Positions 23,925 through 35,937 are shown, counted from the stretch's first letter. The stretch is DNA of 64,000 nt from Apostichopus japonicus (GCF_037975245.1 NC_092578.1:18175821-18239820); one strand, 5' to 3'. Numbers and translations are program-made. Notes: generated by a model from the sequence alone, not told the origin.

Positions 23925-23994
23925 CACCCATTGCAGTGCTGCTTCGCACCCCCATGAGGTGCCGCGTACACCCCAAGTTAAGAATTGCGGGTCT
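23925..23994. mobile_element. hAT-derived terminal fragment
   Basis: CGCACCCCCATGAGGTGCCG followed by CACCCCAAGTTAAGAATTGCGGGTC matches the layout of the right end of the hAT MITE at 7,809-8,123 (CGCACCCCCTGAGGG, then CACCCCAGTTAGGGAACCCC). It has diverged and no partner left end was found, so it is probably a broken or related-family copy. Confidence 0.45.
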
Positions 23995-24244
23995 ATGTCC
24001 CTATGCATGTTGTCAAAAGCGTATTGCGTAACATCAAAGCGTATTACGCAAGAGGTATACCATGTTATTCTGACCTCCACAAAGTAACTAGGTATGTTTG
24101 AATTTGACCCACGAGCTCCGTTAATTTGGAGAATTAGCTCTGCCTGATGTATTCGTTTGTATACATTTTATCTTCTGCTTGGCATCAAGTTGTGCTTTCA
24201 AAGGCGGGGGTGACGTGGGGGGGGGGTGAGGGTATATGTCATCT

Positions 24245-25327
24245 CAGGCGCGGCGGAACGGAAAAATTATTGGGGGGGGCTAATGTGTGGAGACTATCTA
24301 AGCGGAGCGCCACCATCGGTTGGCGCGGAGCGTACAAGAAAATTTTGGGTTTTTTCAAACCCCCAGATGGCCGGAAACGGCACTTCCCGAGTGTTTTATG
24401 CTGCGAATACCTGGCCCTAAAATATGGGTCTCAAGCCTGCAATTTCTCAGATTGTACGTAAAGTCTGTAAAAACATTGTAATTTGTATATTCGATGGTGT
24501 TTTAAGAGAGTAGCTATTACTCGTAGTGTACTCGCAAAGACGTTTTTGAGTGTAGTAAGGGCAGTGGCGGGTCTAGGGGTATTGGTTGGGGGGCAAGAAT
24601 GGTCTGTAGGGGCACTTTCGACACTATCTAAGCGGAGCGCCACCACAGGTTGGCGCGGAGCGTAGAGAAAATTTTGGAGTAAAGATACTCCCGAGATTGC
24701 AGGAAATGACCCTTTCCGGGGCCTTGCTAATTTGCAGATAAACGGAGAATAAATATAGGTGTCGTCGCCATTTTGTCGGAAAATACACCGACAGAATATG
24801 ACAAATGTCAATAGGTATATGAGAGCGCAATAAAATAGTCAAAAATCGCGAATAAGTAAAAAGTAGTGAAAAGCTGAAAAGGGCGCCAGCAGTCCATTTG
24901 AGTCCGTCAGGGGGGGGGCATCCGCCCCTGACTGTACATATGGACGCTCGATCCGCCACTAAGTAAGGGGATGTTGGAGAACTGGCTGAAATGAGGCAAG
25001 TCATTGGCCTAAGACGAAGTTGTGTTACGCTTACCGGTACTCACACTCACTGCTTCAACTTTTCACGGGCGTGAAGACGCGGTTGGGATGACAATGTGGT
25101 CTATAGCCAAGGGACGGGCCGAGGGTCCCCCAGCAATTACTAAAATTATTACACCTATAGAGTATACGTGTGCATCGGACAGATCGACAAGTATGCATTG
25201 AAAAATGGGCAGATGTACGTTTCGGAGCCTTGGTAAATATTGGGGGGGCTAATCAAGCATTTGCCCCCTCAACTTTTTTATTGGGGGGGCTGAGCCCCCC
25301 CAAGCCCCCCCGGTTCCGCCGCCACTG
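24245..25327. mobile_element. Non-autonomous hAT element interrupted by another
   Basis: A perfect 8-bp direct duplication, TGTCATCT, lies at 24237-24244 and 25328-25335. The left end reads CAGGCGCGGCGGAACGG. The right end on the other strand reads CAGTGGCGGCGGAACCGG, with GGGGGGG-rich sequence inside both ends. This is the hAT signature. After removing the nested 400-bp insert and its duplicated target, the element is about 675 bp. The open frames inside it do not resemble a transposase. An internal block at about 24293-24345 (CTATCTAAGCGGAGCGCCAC, then GGTTGGCGCGGAGCGTA) is shared with the nested element. Confidence 0.85.
24562..24961. mobile_element. Nested non-autonomous hAT element
   Basis: It is flanked by a perfect 8-bp duplication, AGTAAGGG, at 24554-24561 and 24962-24969. 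The left end is CAGTGGCGGGTCTAGG. The right end on the other strand is TAGTGGCGGATCGAGC, where the first base should be C, so the terminal base has mutated. The 400-bp interior has no transposase frame. It shares the CTATCTAAGCGGAGCGCCAC block with its host element, indicating related families. It must have inserted after the outer element. Confidence 0.9.
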
Positions 25328-25335
25328 TGTCATCT

Positions 25336-27203
25336 ATTCTAATTGAAAACGATGTTCAGCTTATGTCTTCTCGCGCCATGTCGACGGCAGACCGATACCC
25401 TTTTCGCCGATATACGTATATACAAATAAATCAATGAAACAACATAACACGCAATAAAAGGCTACAGTCGGTCATTAAATTATAACAAAAACCTTTCAGA
25501 AATAAACTCACTGATCCGCTTGATTGGGAAGATGGAAAGGTCGCCTGTCCACTTAAAGGTTTTTTGTTCTTTTGTATGATAATTATTACTATTTATTTAC
25601 CCGTACTGTAACGACACTGTGGGAGGATATACATAGTGCCGTCCTCCCGACGACGGTTTATATAAGAAAATGATCCAGTTAGGTGTATAAGAGGCCTAAC
25701 CTTACAATCCATATGTACCCACTAAATAACTCAAAGTTATTTTTGAACGGATGATCAAAGTTAGACCCCAAAAAACAATATATTTTAGATAGAAAAAAAA
25801 GGTTTTAACTGCAGTACTTATATTTAATTTACCGCCGAGAAAATAGACAAAGGTTACTGTTAATGAAAGACAGATAACACGTGCATGGGATTACATTAAC
25901 CTTTTACTTTAGTCCAGATGTAGGGACGAAAAGGGTTTACCTATAACACTTTTATTTTTAAACCGACGTTACCGTTATGGTTATTTAAAAAAGATTCGAA
26001 GCGTTTATTCTCCAGACTATGATATAGGTCGTATTGAATACGATGTATATATGCAGACAGGACAACCTGATGTTTAGTCCAAAGTCTAGATTTTCAAACA
26101 CAGAATATTACATTCTGCTGATTCCTTGTCTCTGCGTCGCATAATTTACCCGAACAACTTAAATTTAGAAAGTTTTTTATTTAACTTAACGAAGTTGTTG
26201 CTACTGCGGTGGACGGCTATCATGATTATGACCGAATTAGAACCTCGCAAAGTGGTAGTTATAGAGGTAAGTCCATTGAGTCAATTAACTATATTTGTTA
26301 CGTAACTAATAGCGAAGAAAGTGGAGCGAAATAAACCTGCAAAATTGATATATATATATGGCCCTCTAACGAACTTAAGTTGCTTACTTATCTTAGAAAA
26401 CGCTCCTAGCTTATTATATAAGGTTTCAGCTGTGTGAAATAGCGCCTCACATATATTCTTACAATGGCGCGCCGAGGGCTTCCTTTACATGTAGTTAAAG
26501 TGATTATTTTGCAGTGCATTATGAGCGAAAGATCAACGATTTCATTTTTTGGTAAATAGGTCTATCCCAAACAGCTGACCAACAAATACTGCCCTTCTTC
26601 AAGTAAATAAAAATACCAACATTTCCGTGGCTTAGTGGCAGCGAATTGATTATTTTGCCGTAATGAATGTTGCAGTTCCAAGTGATGTGAAAGAGGCGAT
26701 CATGGCTTTTGCTTACATTATACCGACACGAAAATATCCCGTTGCGTCATTTCGGCGCCATTTTAGAAGTACGCCAAAAGGCGAAATGTATTTACAGAGT
26801 ACACGTGTTTTTCTCATTGAGTGGGGTTTAGATATCAATATGGAATTGAAAAATATAATAGTAATTGTTTACGTTCGAAATGATTACAAATAAGGCGCAC
26901 TTCGAGTCCAAAGCACCTTTATTATTTTTTTTACTCGAAACTTGGGTCACAACAAGTTCATGTATCTTATTTAATGCAGAAAGGCAATCGCAATTGATGC
27001 ATAAATCCCTCAAGTTTCGATCCCTTTGGTTTGTGACGTAAATGAAGGTCGTTAACTGAGCTAATTATCCCAGAGAGAATTCTTCAGGTCGCTGAAAAGT
27101 CAGATCGAATTTGCAGAAAAGAGAGTCGAGAATTGAAAGAAAAACAAAACAATTTATGGGAATGAACATGAGTTTTAGTCTATGCTTCTATCACTCCCTC
27201 TCG
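25336..27203. other. Non-coding; one tRNA-like relic
   Basis: AT-rich sequence. Near 26,631-26,680 the words TGGCTTAGTGG (a good RNA polymerase III A box) and AGTTCCAAGTG (a poor B box) are spaced roughly as in a tRNA, but I cannot fold a convincing cloverleaf. A 76-codon frame at 26,663-26,893 has no recognisable product. Confidence 0.5.
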
Positions 27204-27626
27204 GTGTCTGTCTGTCTTTCAATTTCTCTATCCGTCCGTCCGTCCGTCCGTCCGTCCGTCCGTCCGTCCGTCCGTCCGTCCGTCCGTCCGTCCGTCCGTC
27301 CGTCCGTCCGTCCGTCCGTCCGTCCGTCCGTCCGTCCGTCCGTCCGTCCGTCCGTCCGTCCGTCCGTCCGTCCGTCCGTCCGTCCGTCCGTCCGTCCGTC
27401 CGTCCGTCCGTCCGTCCGTCCGTCCGTCCGTCCGTCCGTCCGTCCGTCCGTCCGTCCATCCATCCGTCCGTCCATCCATCCATCGATCCACCCATCAATC
27501 CATCAATCTATCAATCCATCCATCCATCAATCCATCAATCCATCCATCCGTCCGTCCGTCTGTCAATCTGTCTGTATGTCTGTCTATCTGTCTGTCTGTC
27601 TCTCAGTCTATCTGTCTATCTATATA
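27204..27626. repeat. Long CCGT tetranucleotide array with diverged edges
   Basis: Positions 27230-27457 are an uninterrupted CCGT repeat of about 57 units. It grades on the right into CCAT and then CTGT/CTAT variants, and on the left into CTGT. Because the unit is four bases, every frame on both strands stays open (PSVR or TDGR peptides). The long open frames here are therefore artefacts, not genes. Confidence 0.98.
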
Positions 27627-28789
27627 AACTCTGCAATTTAAGCATCATTGACATTAAGTAATGTCTAATTTACATATTGGGACGATGCTGATGACTTGTA
27701 AATACCCTCTCACCCCCCCCCCCCCACCCTCACCCCCACCCTGGAACGGAAAAAACAATTATAAGTGTATTTTAAATTTGCATTTTTCATAAATATGCAT
27801 GTATAGTTACCCGGGTATGACGCATCGATTTCGAAGATGACGAACAAAATTAATTCTACAGTCCTCTGAAATATTCGTGATTGGATAAGTTCAATAACCT
27901 CATATAATGCTTCTTTATCAAAAAACCGTCTGACAAAATCGATTTCGAAATAGAACAAGTAACATTACACAATGTAAATCAGATAAGTAAAAATAAAAGA
28001 ATTGATTCCCCCCCCCAAAAAAAAAAAAAAAAACTCCGTAACCTGGATGTAGACCCTCTATGTAATGTATGGCATATTAATTTAACAAATACAATACTTT
28101 TGGACTAAGGCTATCACAGAAGTAAAAATAGAAACATACAAAAACATATAAGAGTTACGTCTTGTTTATTTAATTGATTTTAGTTTTGTTACCACCATCT
28201 TCTTGTCAATTATATATAACGTACAACAAATATCTTTGAGCTGATTGATTCATGTCTTCATAAAGTAGTTCGGGGTTGATGTAACTGTATGTCTTAGGTC
28301 ATGGAACCGAGCAAAGGGCAAATGTGAAACTGGTGGATGAGTTTATATCCGAGGAACCTCTTGATCTATAAGAAGGCTCAACAACCAAACCGTAGCTTAC
28401 ATGACAGAAATATTTATTAAAAACAACTCTATCCCTAAACAGCTAAACAACGTATACTCCGTTGGGAAGGTATAAAAGTTTAAAAGTCATGTCTGGGTGA
28501 AGTCATTTTGTAAATCTGTGATGTCATGGTGTCACTACAATCTAAAGCCCTTCATCGTCGTTTTTGCTTATAATTTGAAGGTAACACGTTAACACTTTTG
28601 ACACTAAAACCAAAAACATCACTGGATCATGTTGAGGCCGTCAATCTTTTTGATTTCAGGTGTTCAGCAAATTCATATTCATTCAAAAATATAAACATTG
28701 TAATAATTAAAGAGAACTATAATAAAAAGGAAGCACACGTGACCTGATGACGTCATTATAAGACTTGATCAAGTCTTCAGCCTTATGTG
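27627..28789. other. Non-coding, homopolymer-rich
   Basis: It contains a C-rich run at about 27,712-27,742 and a C/A run at about 28,008-28,032. Otherwise it is AT-rich background with no coding-like frame. Confidence 0.6.
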
Positions 28790-28866
28790 TGAAGGAACAT
28801 TTACTCTGTGATATCTCACAAATGAGAAGAGGTATTTTCTTAGCTGTATTGGGGAAGTTATTCATG
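28790..28866 (+). repeat. Dispersed repeat copy, partial
   Basis: CTCTGTGATATCTCACAAAT and CTTAGCTGTATTGGGGAAGT match the proximal half of the 11,226-11,345 copy (TCTGTGATACCTCTCAAAT and CTTAGCTGTTTGGGGAAGTT). The distal half is absent. Confidence 0.4.
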
Positions 28867-28881
28867 CCAGTGGATTGCAGC

Positions 28882-29155
28882 TACATGAATAACTGGAATG
28901 AATATCTCATTGCGGAGTAATTTATACACATAACGATACACTCTTTGAATAACTGGATATTACATGAATACATAATGGAATACATGAATAACTGGAATGA
29001 ATACATCATTACGGAGTAATTTCTACACATAACAATATACACTCTTTCAATAACTGAATACATGAATACATACGGTAATGGAATACATGAATAACTGGAA
29101 TAATTATCTCATTGCGGGGGTAACTTCTATACACATAAAATACACTCTTTCAAAG
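28882..29155. repeat. Tandem repeat, unit about 100 bp
   Basis: Nearly three copies begin at about 28882, 28981 and 29084 with TACATGAATAACTGGAAT. Each continues through an ATCTCATTGCGGAGTAA-like word to ACACATAA...ATACACTCTTT. The units differ by small indels, and they contain shorter internal ATACATGAATA repeats. Confidence 0.9.
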
Positions 29156-32100
29156 CAGATGGGAACTTAAATAATGTTAACAAAAGTAGGTTTCGTTCGA
29201 AAGGTGATTTTAAATATCAGTGAGGTTTTGTGTAGGCCTTTGTAAGGTTGGTCGAACCATAGCAGTATCAATACATTCATGGTCAAATCATTTGGGAATT
29301 ATATTGAGGAAATTTAAGGGGTTACTTGGATGGTGGAATCATCTGGTCCCTGTGCGAATAATTCTAAACGTCAGGAGATTGTGACGATATCAAATGGTAC
29401 ATGTAGACATCGAAAATCAATCCGCCGCAGGACAATCTTTACCAACAGACACACAACATAATATATTTGGTCATTACAAGATTCAAGAAACTTCAAGTAA
29501 TGACAAATCGGCAAAAAATAAAGCTACGCGTAATTTTGGAGTTAAAAGAACACAATCATTTAATGTGTGTCTGTTTGTTTGGGGTGTGTGTGGGGTAAGG
29601 GGGTTGGGTGGGGATGAATTCATAATCTACTGACACAATATGATGGAATGCCGTTTTCAAGTTGTATAAATGCATATTCATAGAATTATGGTAAGCTTGT
29701 AATGATAATTGACTAAGTGATGGTGTTGGTTGACAGAAGTTTTTTTTTTTTTTATCAATTTGTAGATTTATACGAAATTGCAAACTCAATGAAGCACGCA
29801 CGGCTGCTTATAGGAAGAACGCTGAATACATAAAGACAAGGGTGAGACACTGATGTCATGAATGTAGATTATAGTAGCAAACAGATATATATATATATAT
29901 ATATATATCGAATCGCACGTGTTCTGACTACACCATTTTCATGTAAGTTATAATCATGTGTTCAAGTTTTCTCTGTCAATTAAAACTGATGGGTTTGATA
30001 TCTCTGCCCCTCTGATGCGTTGGGTGAGTATTTCAATCATTCAGATATTTTGAGTATGTGTTGATATAGCTGGAGAAAATATGTTTTCATTCATTTAATT
30101 AGGACTCGGGGGGGCTCGGAACTATATGTTTAGGCTCACACATGCGCTAAATTAGTGACAGGTTATAACCCATCATATAATCATTTACTCGCTGGTTCTT
30201 TTCTTTCCGTCTTCTTCTTCTTCTTTTTCATCTTCTTCTTCCACTGTCAAAGATTTGCAAGGGTGTGATATATTCAGTTCGCTATATACACAAACTACCC
30301 CAGCCATTAAGATAGTCGCAATGGCCATAAAAAAATGTCGGTGGGTAAATAAAAACATATAACTAGAACAACGACAGTTTCATGATCATATGTTTACTAA
30401 CGTGGAATATTATTTGCAAATGGCATTGCCAAATTGGCATTCACAAATGATTTGTTTGAAGTGACCTATATTTGTCAAATTCTTAACTAGTTGGTTACAA
30501 ATCTTATACAGAGGTATCATAACAACGTTGTATTAATATGCCCTTGGGTATAGGTACGATTTAAAATTGATTTTATTCCATATATAAACCACCGTGTGGT
30601 TTGTATTGTTTAGGAATGTGCCGTAGATTGATAAGTCGAATGTTACCACTTTATTTATCCTTGTTTGTCGAAATTACAACTTTGTATTTCGGCATTTCGA
30701 CTGTTTTACCATTAATATCTTAACAACGTCCCTGCTGGGTGGCCTTATTTAACATTAGAGCTAAGCATATGAGCCTTGTAACGTCTTTATAACGGTTGTT
30801 TCTGTTATTTTCCCAAAAAATACTTTAAGGCACGACGTACAAATGGTCATTTGGTTATTTAGCACCCTTTCCGCTAATTCTGTGGAATGTTGCTAAAAAT
30901 ATGCCGTAAAAGTGTGTCCTCAGTGCAAGACAAAATAAATGTTTTAAAAGGGCAGAAACATTTTTGCCAAAATATTTTTTATCACGACTATACTAATATA
31001 TTGTAATCCATTGACTGGGAATACAATACCCAAGACGTGACTTAACATACACGTAAGCCTACACTAAAGCGACCTTTTCAAACTACCATCTCTAAGATTT
31101 ACAATAGAAACCGTTTTACATAACATAATAAGCGTAACTTAAGGCTTTCCGTCGCGTTTTGGTCTTCCTCATCTGTTTAACGTTAACCCTATACCATTTG
31201 TAATTCATCTTGCCCTACATGCGTAAACCAACTTTTGAGCGTTTCAGCACGAGCGGTAATTAATGGCACGTTGATCTCGAATCCCATAGGCTGATAGATC
31301 ATGTAAAGGGGGGATGTAGGGGGAGGGAGGGTCGGGGGAGGGGGGGGACGATGCAAAGCGACGCTGGGTCGTTTCTCTTATCGGAGACAATCACATATTT
31401 TGTCTGTCTTTCCTTGTGGATATATACCGTCTTCTCTTAATATCGCCGTTAAAAATAACTTTTTTTTTTTTTAGGTTAATGAGTAATTTGTCGGTATGAC
31501 AGTCGCTATTGTTTTTTTTTGTGATTTTAACAATTTATAGCTCTATTTAGTTAGAGTTATTTGTCACACATTTGCACCTGAATCATGAAAACAAATGAAA
31601 GATTAGCTACAGTATTAAATGAAACGTTAAATTGAGAACGTTTAATGTTTCCGTTCCGATGGTAATGTAACAGAGAAGTTATAAGAATTCAATTAGCGTT
31701 GGCAGTTGAGCTTATCGCCATAAATTTTGACATCTATAAACATCCTTTCTAATAATGATGGTTTATCATTGCAAATAAACATTTATACGCCACTGTAGTT
31801 TGGTCACAGTATATATATATTTCCGAAGAATTTCGACCGGCTCGGAATTAGGTAGCCTGCAGGGAAGTATATTGTAACGTATGGAGTTGTATAAATATAT
31901 ATGTTCTTTTAGTGTGTCACATGAAGACAAGACTTGCGTTATGTACGACCTGCTTTCGCGCCAAAAGGTAAAGAAAGAGAATACATATGACCTGGTTATT
32001 TTGTAAGATTAACTTTAATCTATATCGCAGTCATAAATGAGATTTCTTTCAAGTTAAAGTTACAACGTGCCCCAGTTCGTTTTGTTGTTTACAATTGGCA

Positions 32101-33129
32101 TTTGTGTTAACGTAAAAATTTGTTTTCATTTTCTTATCAGTTGGTAAAAATTTGGTCTCGTTATCAACATCACCCAAATTGACAAAGATTATTGATTGTT
32201 GAATTAAAAGCTTACGGTGAACGGATGGAAAGTTGTCCATCGGTTTGTATCTCCATAGCAACCTAAGATTTTCAATTTGAATCTCCCTGAAAGGAAACAT
32301 GCGGCATGATATTTGTCTTATCAATTTAGTACTCAAAATCGTATGTTAATCATGTCAATTCTCTACCAATATATATCACTTGTCATGTAAACAAAGAATT
32401 GTGCTTTTCATGACTGATTGAGCAGTTTTTGACACAACAACAAATGGCAATAAATAGAACGCTTTTGTGTCGTCCAGCCATTGCTAGTTACAGATGCACA
32501 TGGATTTTTAACAATGTTTATAAATCATACATCTTTTTTTTTAAATCCTTGTGATAATCAAAGAAGAAGCTCTTGTATAGATTAAAGCCCTGAGCAGGCA
32601 TTTACTGGTTAAATTTCCGATCGCTATTCATGTTAGATGTGAGTCTTTTTGATTGATTACTATCGAAGACAGCAATGAATATAACTATATCTGATGCTGC
32701 ATCCCTATAGGGTTAACATATCTATAGCAACGATGATTTTAGAACATTCTGGAACTTTTTTTACTACAAATCGCATTCTTAACTATCCGTACCATTGGAC
32801 ACTACAGATAATGTAGTCGCAAATTGCAGATTTAAACAACACATTCTCTCCACATTTCAATGAAGTTATTACGCTAATATAAAAAAATCTAAATGGTAAG
32901 TTAGGGAGTAAGTACACATAATTGAATTTCGGAAGAATTTCTTTTTGCTTTTGCATAAACAGTTGAATTTTCTCACAAAACTAAACAAAACATCAATTGA
33001 ATATATGATATTGTTCAATAATCACCTACTTTGAGGTTAAATAACCCAAATATCGATATTTTGGAACATTTCAGAGATAAATTAAGGGACAACAATCCAC
33101 TTAAACCGCTTATATACTCAAAGTACCAG
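29156..33129. other. Non-coding; microsatellites and one G-rich tract
   Basis: About 4 kb without a supported gene. It includes a TA tract at 29,885-29,908, a CTT-rich tract at 30,208-30,242 and a G-rich run at 31,308-31,348 with several GGG blocks. The rest is AT-rich background. Confidence 0.6.
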
Positions 33130-33327
33130 CCAGTTGGGACAGTTTTGTAAGGCTAATACCTCTCCAAACTGTCCTCCCATGCTTCAAAGCACTGGTATTG
33201 ACAGTACAAACAGTTCCTAACCTCTATCTGATAGAAACATGATATTCATACTGCTCGTACTGACACTACGAGTGCTCTGAAGCAGGACATGACACTACAG
33301 TATAACAAAATAATTTGTCCCAACTAG
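33130..33327. mobile_element. Foldback MITE, unclassified
   Basis: The 198-bp element has inverted ends: CCAGTTGGGACAGTTTTGT on the left, and CTAGTTGGGACAAATTATTT for the right end on the other strand. The arms pair further inward: CATGCTTCAAAGCACTGG on the left matches CCTGCTTCAGAGCACTCG from the right, and TTGACAGTAC matches GTGTCAGTAC. It is thus a near-complete hairpin with a small loop. No convincing target duplication was found, so I leave the superfamily open. Confidence 0.65.
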
Positions 33328-34147
33328 GTGCACATTTCACGAAGAAAGGTCACTTACAGCCTCACACCAAGTCTAAGTTTTTTTAAAGCCAAAAAGTCGG
33401 CCAGTTTTCATATACCAGACAGTATTTTGATGGTGAAATTCTGTATTGATATTTGTGATGTTTTCAAGCTAGAAATCTTCAAATGAGACAAGTTCATCAT
33501 ACCGTATACCTCAGTAAGATACATTGTAACTACGTTGGTTAAAAACATACTGATGTTGCCGCATGCCGAATTGATCAATTGATAAAGGTCGTAGCTTTCT
33601 AACACTAGCCTACTGCAAAATCAGCAATATGAGCCTATACTGTTAACACTGATAAACGTCGATATACACGTAGGCAAATCAAACGTAACATTTACTATAT
33701 GCCAATGTTTATCAAAGACGCCTTCCCTCTCTCCGTGGATTGAAAATGCTTTCGCAAATGCTATTTGTTTAGGCATTAAATGCTAGAAGCTGAAAGCTAA
33801 CAAGAATCTTAAGGGCTTTCTAAATTGCACCAACATCAGGTAGATCGGAATGACACGTGACTTCATGTCAACTGTATTATGTTACTAACGTCTTATTTTC
33901 ATGATGTTAGCTCAGTTTGAATTCTTTCTCTTTGTTTTTTTCTTTGTCCCCTTTTGAATGATAAACATCGAATGTAATATTTTGCCTGTCAGTTTTGTCT
34001 GATTGCTTTCGATATATATGGTTTGCAGTTTGTGTGTCGATGTTGTCAGGTGTAGATGATATATTACTAAGAGGGTGACATGGAAAACACGCACGCAAGT
34101 AATTGAAATCCACACTGCATTAACTTGTGCGGAGGTTGACAGCCTAT

Positions 34148-34181
<34 letters not shown>

Positions 34182-34194
34182 GAAAATCGTAATC

Positions 34195-34238
<44 letters not shown>

Positions 34239-35269
34239 ATGAACTGGTGTCATTATATTCCAGTATGTTCCTGTTTGAAACCTCCTCCAACGTAGATCGT
34301 TGTGATAAATTCATCTAGGTTTGCTCGATTTCAAGTATAAGCAAGCCTCTCTATGTAAACATACAAGACATCCCCTTTTTCGTTAGAATCCAGACGGTTT
34401 TTTTTTCTTCCTTTTTTTCCTTCAAGTTTGGAGACTATTTTTTGCCTCATTGACGACAGATGTGCAGTTTATTTACATTGAAAAATTGAAGACACGATCA
34501 CCGGATCACATGTCAGTTAAACTAAGGCAAAAAACAAGCCATTTCTTTATTTTCTTTATTAACACTCCACCTCCTCTTGAAGGGCAATGGAAAAAAAAAA
34601 CACATTAAATCAATCAACTTTAGCAGATCAATCTTAACCGGAAGTCCTGTGAGCCGCAAGTGTTTTAATTTCACTGTACATCACTCTAACCAAGAACGCA
34701 GTTTTAATATATGGTTTGGAATATACCTTACCCAACAGTCTACAATCTGTTTTTAACTATATATATTTCATAATAATAATAATAATAAAAATAATAACGT
34801 CATTGATCGTTTTTAGAATTCTCTTATTGGATTTCAAGGATGAGTGGGTTGCTGTGATAAGGTATTCATCCATGCGCATTAAATAAAACCCAAGCTCTTT
34901 ACGTATTAGCCATGTCAAGCGTAACCAACTTATAGCATAGCAGTATATATGTTGGTCGTTTTATTATTAATTCCCAGAACTTTGAACTATATATTCATTC
35001 CCAGTAAAAATCAATCTTTATAGAACATGTAAATTAGCTATTCTTATTACATATTCATGAAGTAGGCGTGGATATATAAAACATCAGTTAAATGTAAACA
35101 AAGAATGTTAAACTAAGTCAATAAGCAATGCATATTTCTTATTTATCATGCTTTTTGTGTATTTTCTGCACTCGACAAATGTGAATGTGCTTAATGTTCG
35201 TTTATTGTAGTTGTTTGCGTGTAAAACGTAAAGAGATTGCACTAGAACACGTTAACACCCACTTACCAC
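33328..35269. other. Non-coding; paired TA tracts
   Basis: It contains two TA tracts at about 34,150-34,178 and 34,197-34,236, separated by 18 bp, and an AAT-rich tract near 34,770-34,795. No coding-like frame was seen. Confidence 0.6.
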
Positions 35270-35277
35270 TATAAATA
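35270..35277 (+). promoter_or_regulatory. TATA-like box upstream of a candidate exon
   Basis: TATAAATA lies about 105 bp upstream of the GC-richer candidate exon and about 30 bp before ATTATCAACAATTC, which could hold a start site. In sequence this AT-rich such a word is expected often by chance, so the call is weak. Confidence 0.2.
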
Positions 35278-35374
35278 GCTGAGGGAATAATTATCAACAA
35301 TTCTCCATCTTTAAACGATTACGCGCTTGTTGATGTTGATTGTATGACTGTCCTGTGTGCTCTTCAATATACAG

Positions 35375-35542
35375 ACAACTAAATGGAATCCACGGAGGAA
35401 GTGTTTCCCGGTGGATATCGCTGCAGTGACGTCGCGGAAACTCTGTTATGAACCGAGAGTCCTGCAGCCACCGGATGACTTTCTAAATAAGTTGTGCAGG
35501 GACAGACAGACAGCTCGAGCAGACAGCAATATCATCTACATT
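35375..35542 (+). CDS. Candidate exon, unknown product
   Basis: The segment between CAATATACAG and a perfect GTAAGT donor is 168 bp (56 codons), open, and markedly more GC-rich than its surroundings. In phase 0 it reads TTKWNPRRKCFPVDIAAV and ends TARADSNIIYI. An alternative is a 5' exon carrying ATG at 35382 with a 22-residue frame (MESTEEVFPGGY...). The acceptor pyrimidine tract is only moderate and no partner exon was found. A foldback MITE inserted 88 bp after the donor. The product is not recognised. Confidence 0.3.
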
Positions 35543-35629
35543 GTAAGTAATTGCTATTCCTTTGTGAGAGTTTTCCCGCTCTTTTTCGTTTTTCCCTTTT
35601 ACTTCTCCGCTGTGTGATATGGAGATAAC

Positions 35630-35937
35630 CAGCCGATTCACACAGAGATAACAGTAACTACTTTAAATCTAAAGTTTTGTACCACAGTTAATACTGGATC
35701 GTGCTGACAAATCTGATAAATCGGTAGCATGTGCTATTTAGTTCACAGTAAGAACTGAGGATATTTGTAATTCCAACAAATCCCAAACATATGGATTTGA
35801 TGGAATTACACATATCCTTAGTTCTTACTGTAATCCTAATTGCACATGCTACCGAATTATAGCACGATCCAGTTTTTACTGTGGTACAAAACTGTAAGAT
35901 TTACAGTAGTAACTGCGTTCTCTATGTGTATTGGGTG
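35630..35937. mobile_element. Foldback MITE, copy 1
   Basis: This 308-bp element has direct duplications AGATAAC at 35623-35629 and 35938-35944 (8 bp, GAGATAAC, if the final G is counted as target). The left arm begins CAGCCGATTCACACAGAG; the right arm on the other strand begins CACCCAATACACATAGAG. The two arms pair almost throughout, via TTTTGTACCACAGT, GATCGTGCT, GTAGCATGTGC and AGTAAGAACT. It is the reverse complement of the copy at 60,349-60,661. There is no coding frame. The 7-8 bp duplication and CA-beginning ends are compatible with the hAT or P superfamilies, and I cannot decide between them. Confidence 0.9.

Noticed and set aside
24147-25004. Open frames of 60-126 codons in the hAT region
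   Set aside because: They lie across two non-autonomous elements with clear ends, show no transposase motifs and overlap on both strands.
27111-27661. Long open frames on both strands reading PSVR, TDGR and similar
   Set aside because: They are produced by the CCGT tetranucleotide repeat, which keeps all frames open; there is no protein-coding evidence.
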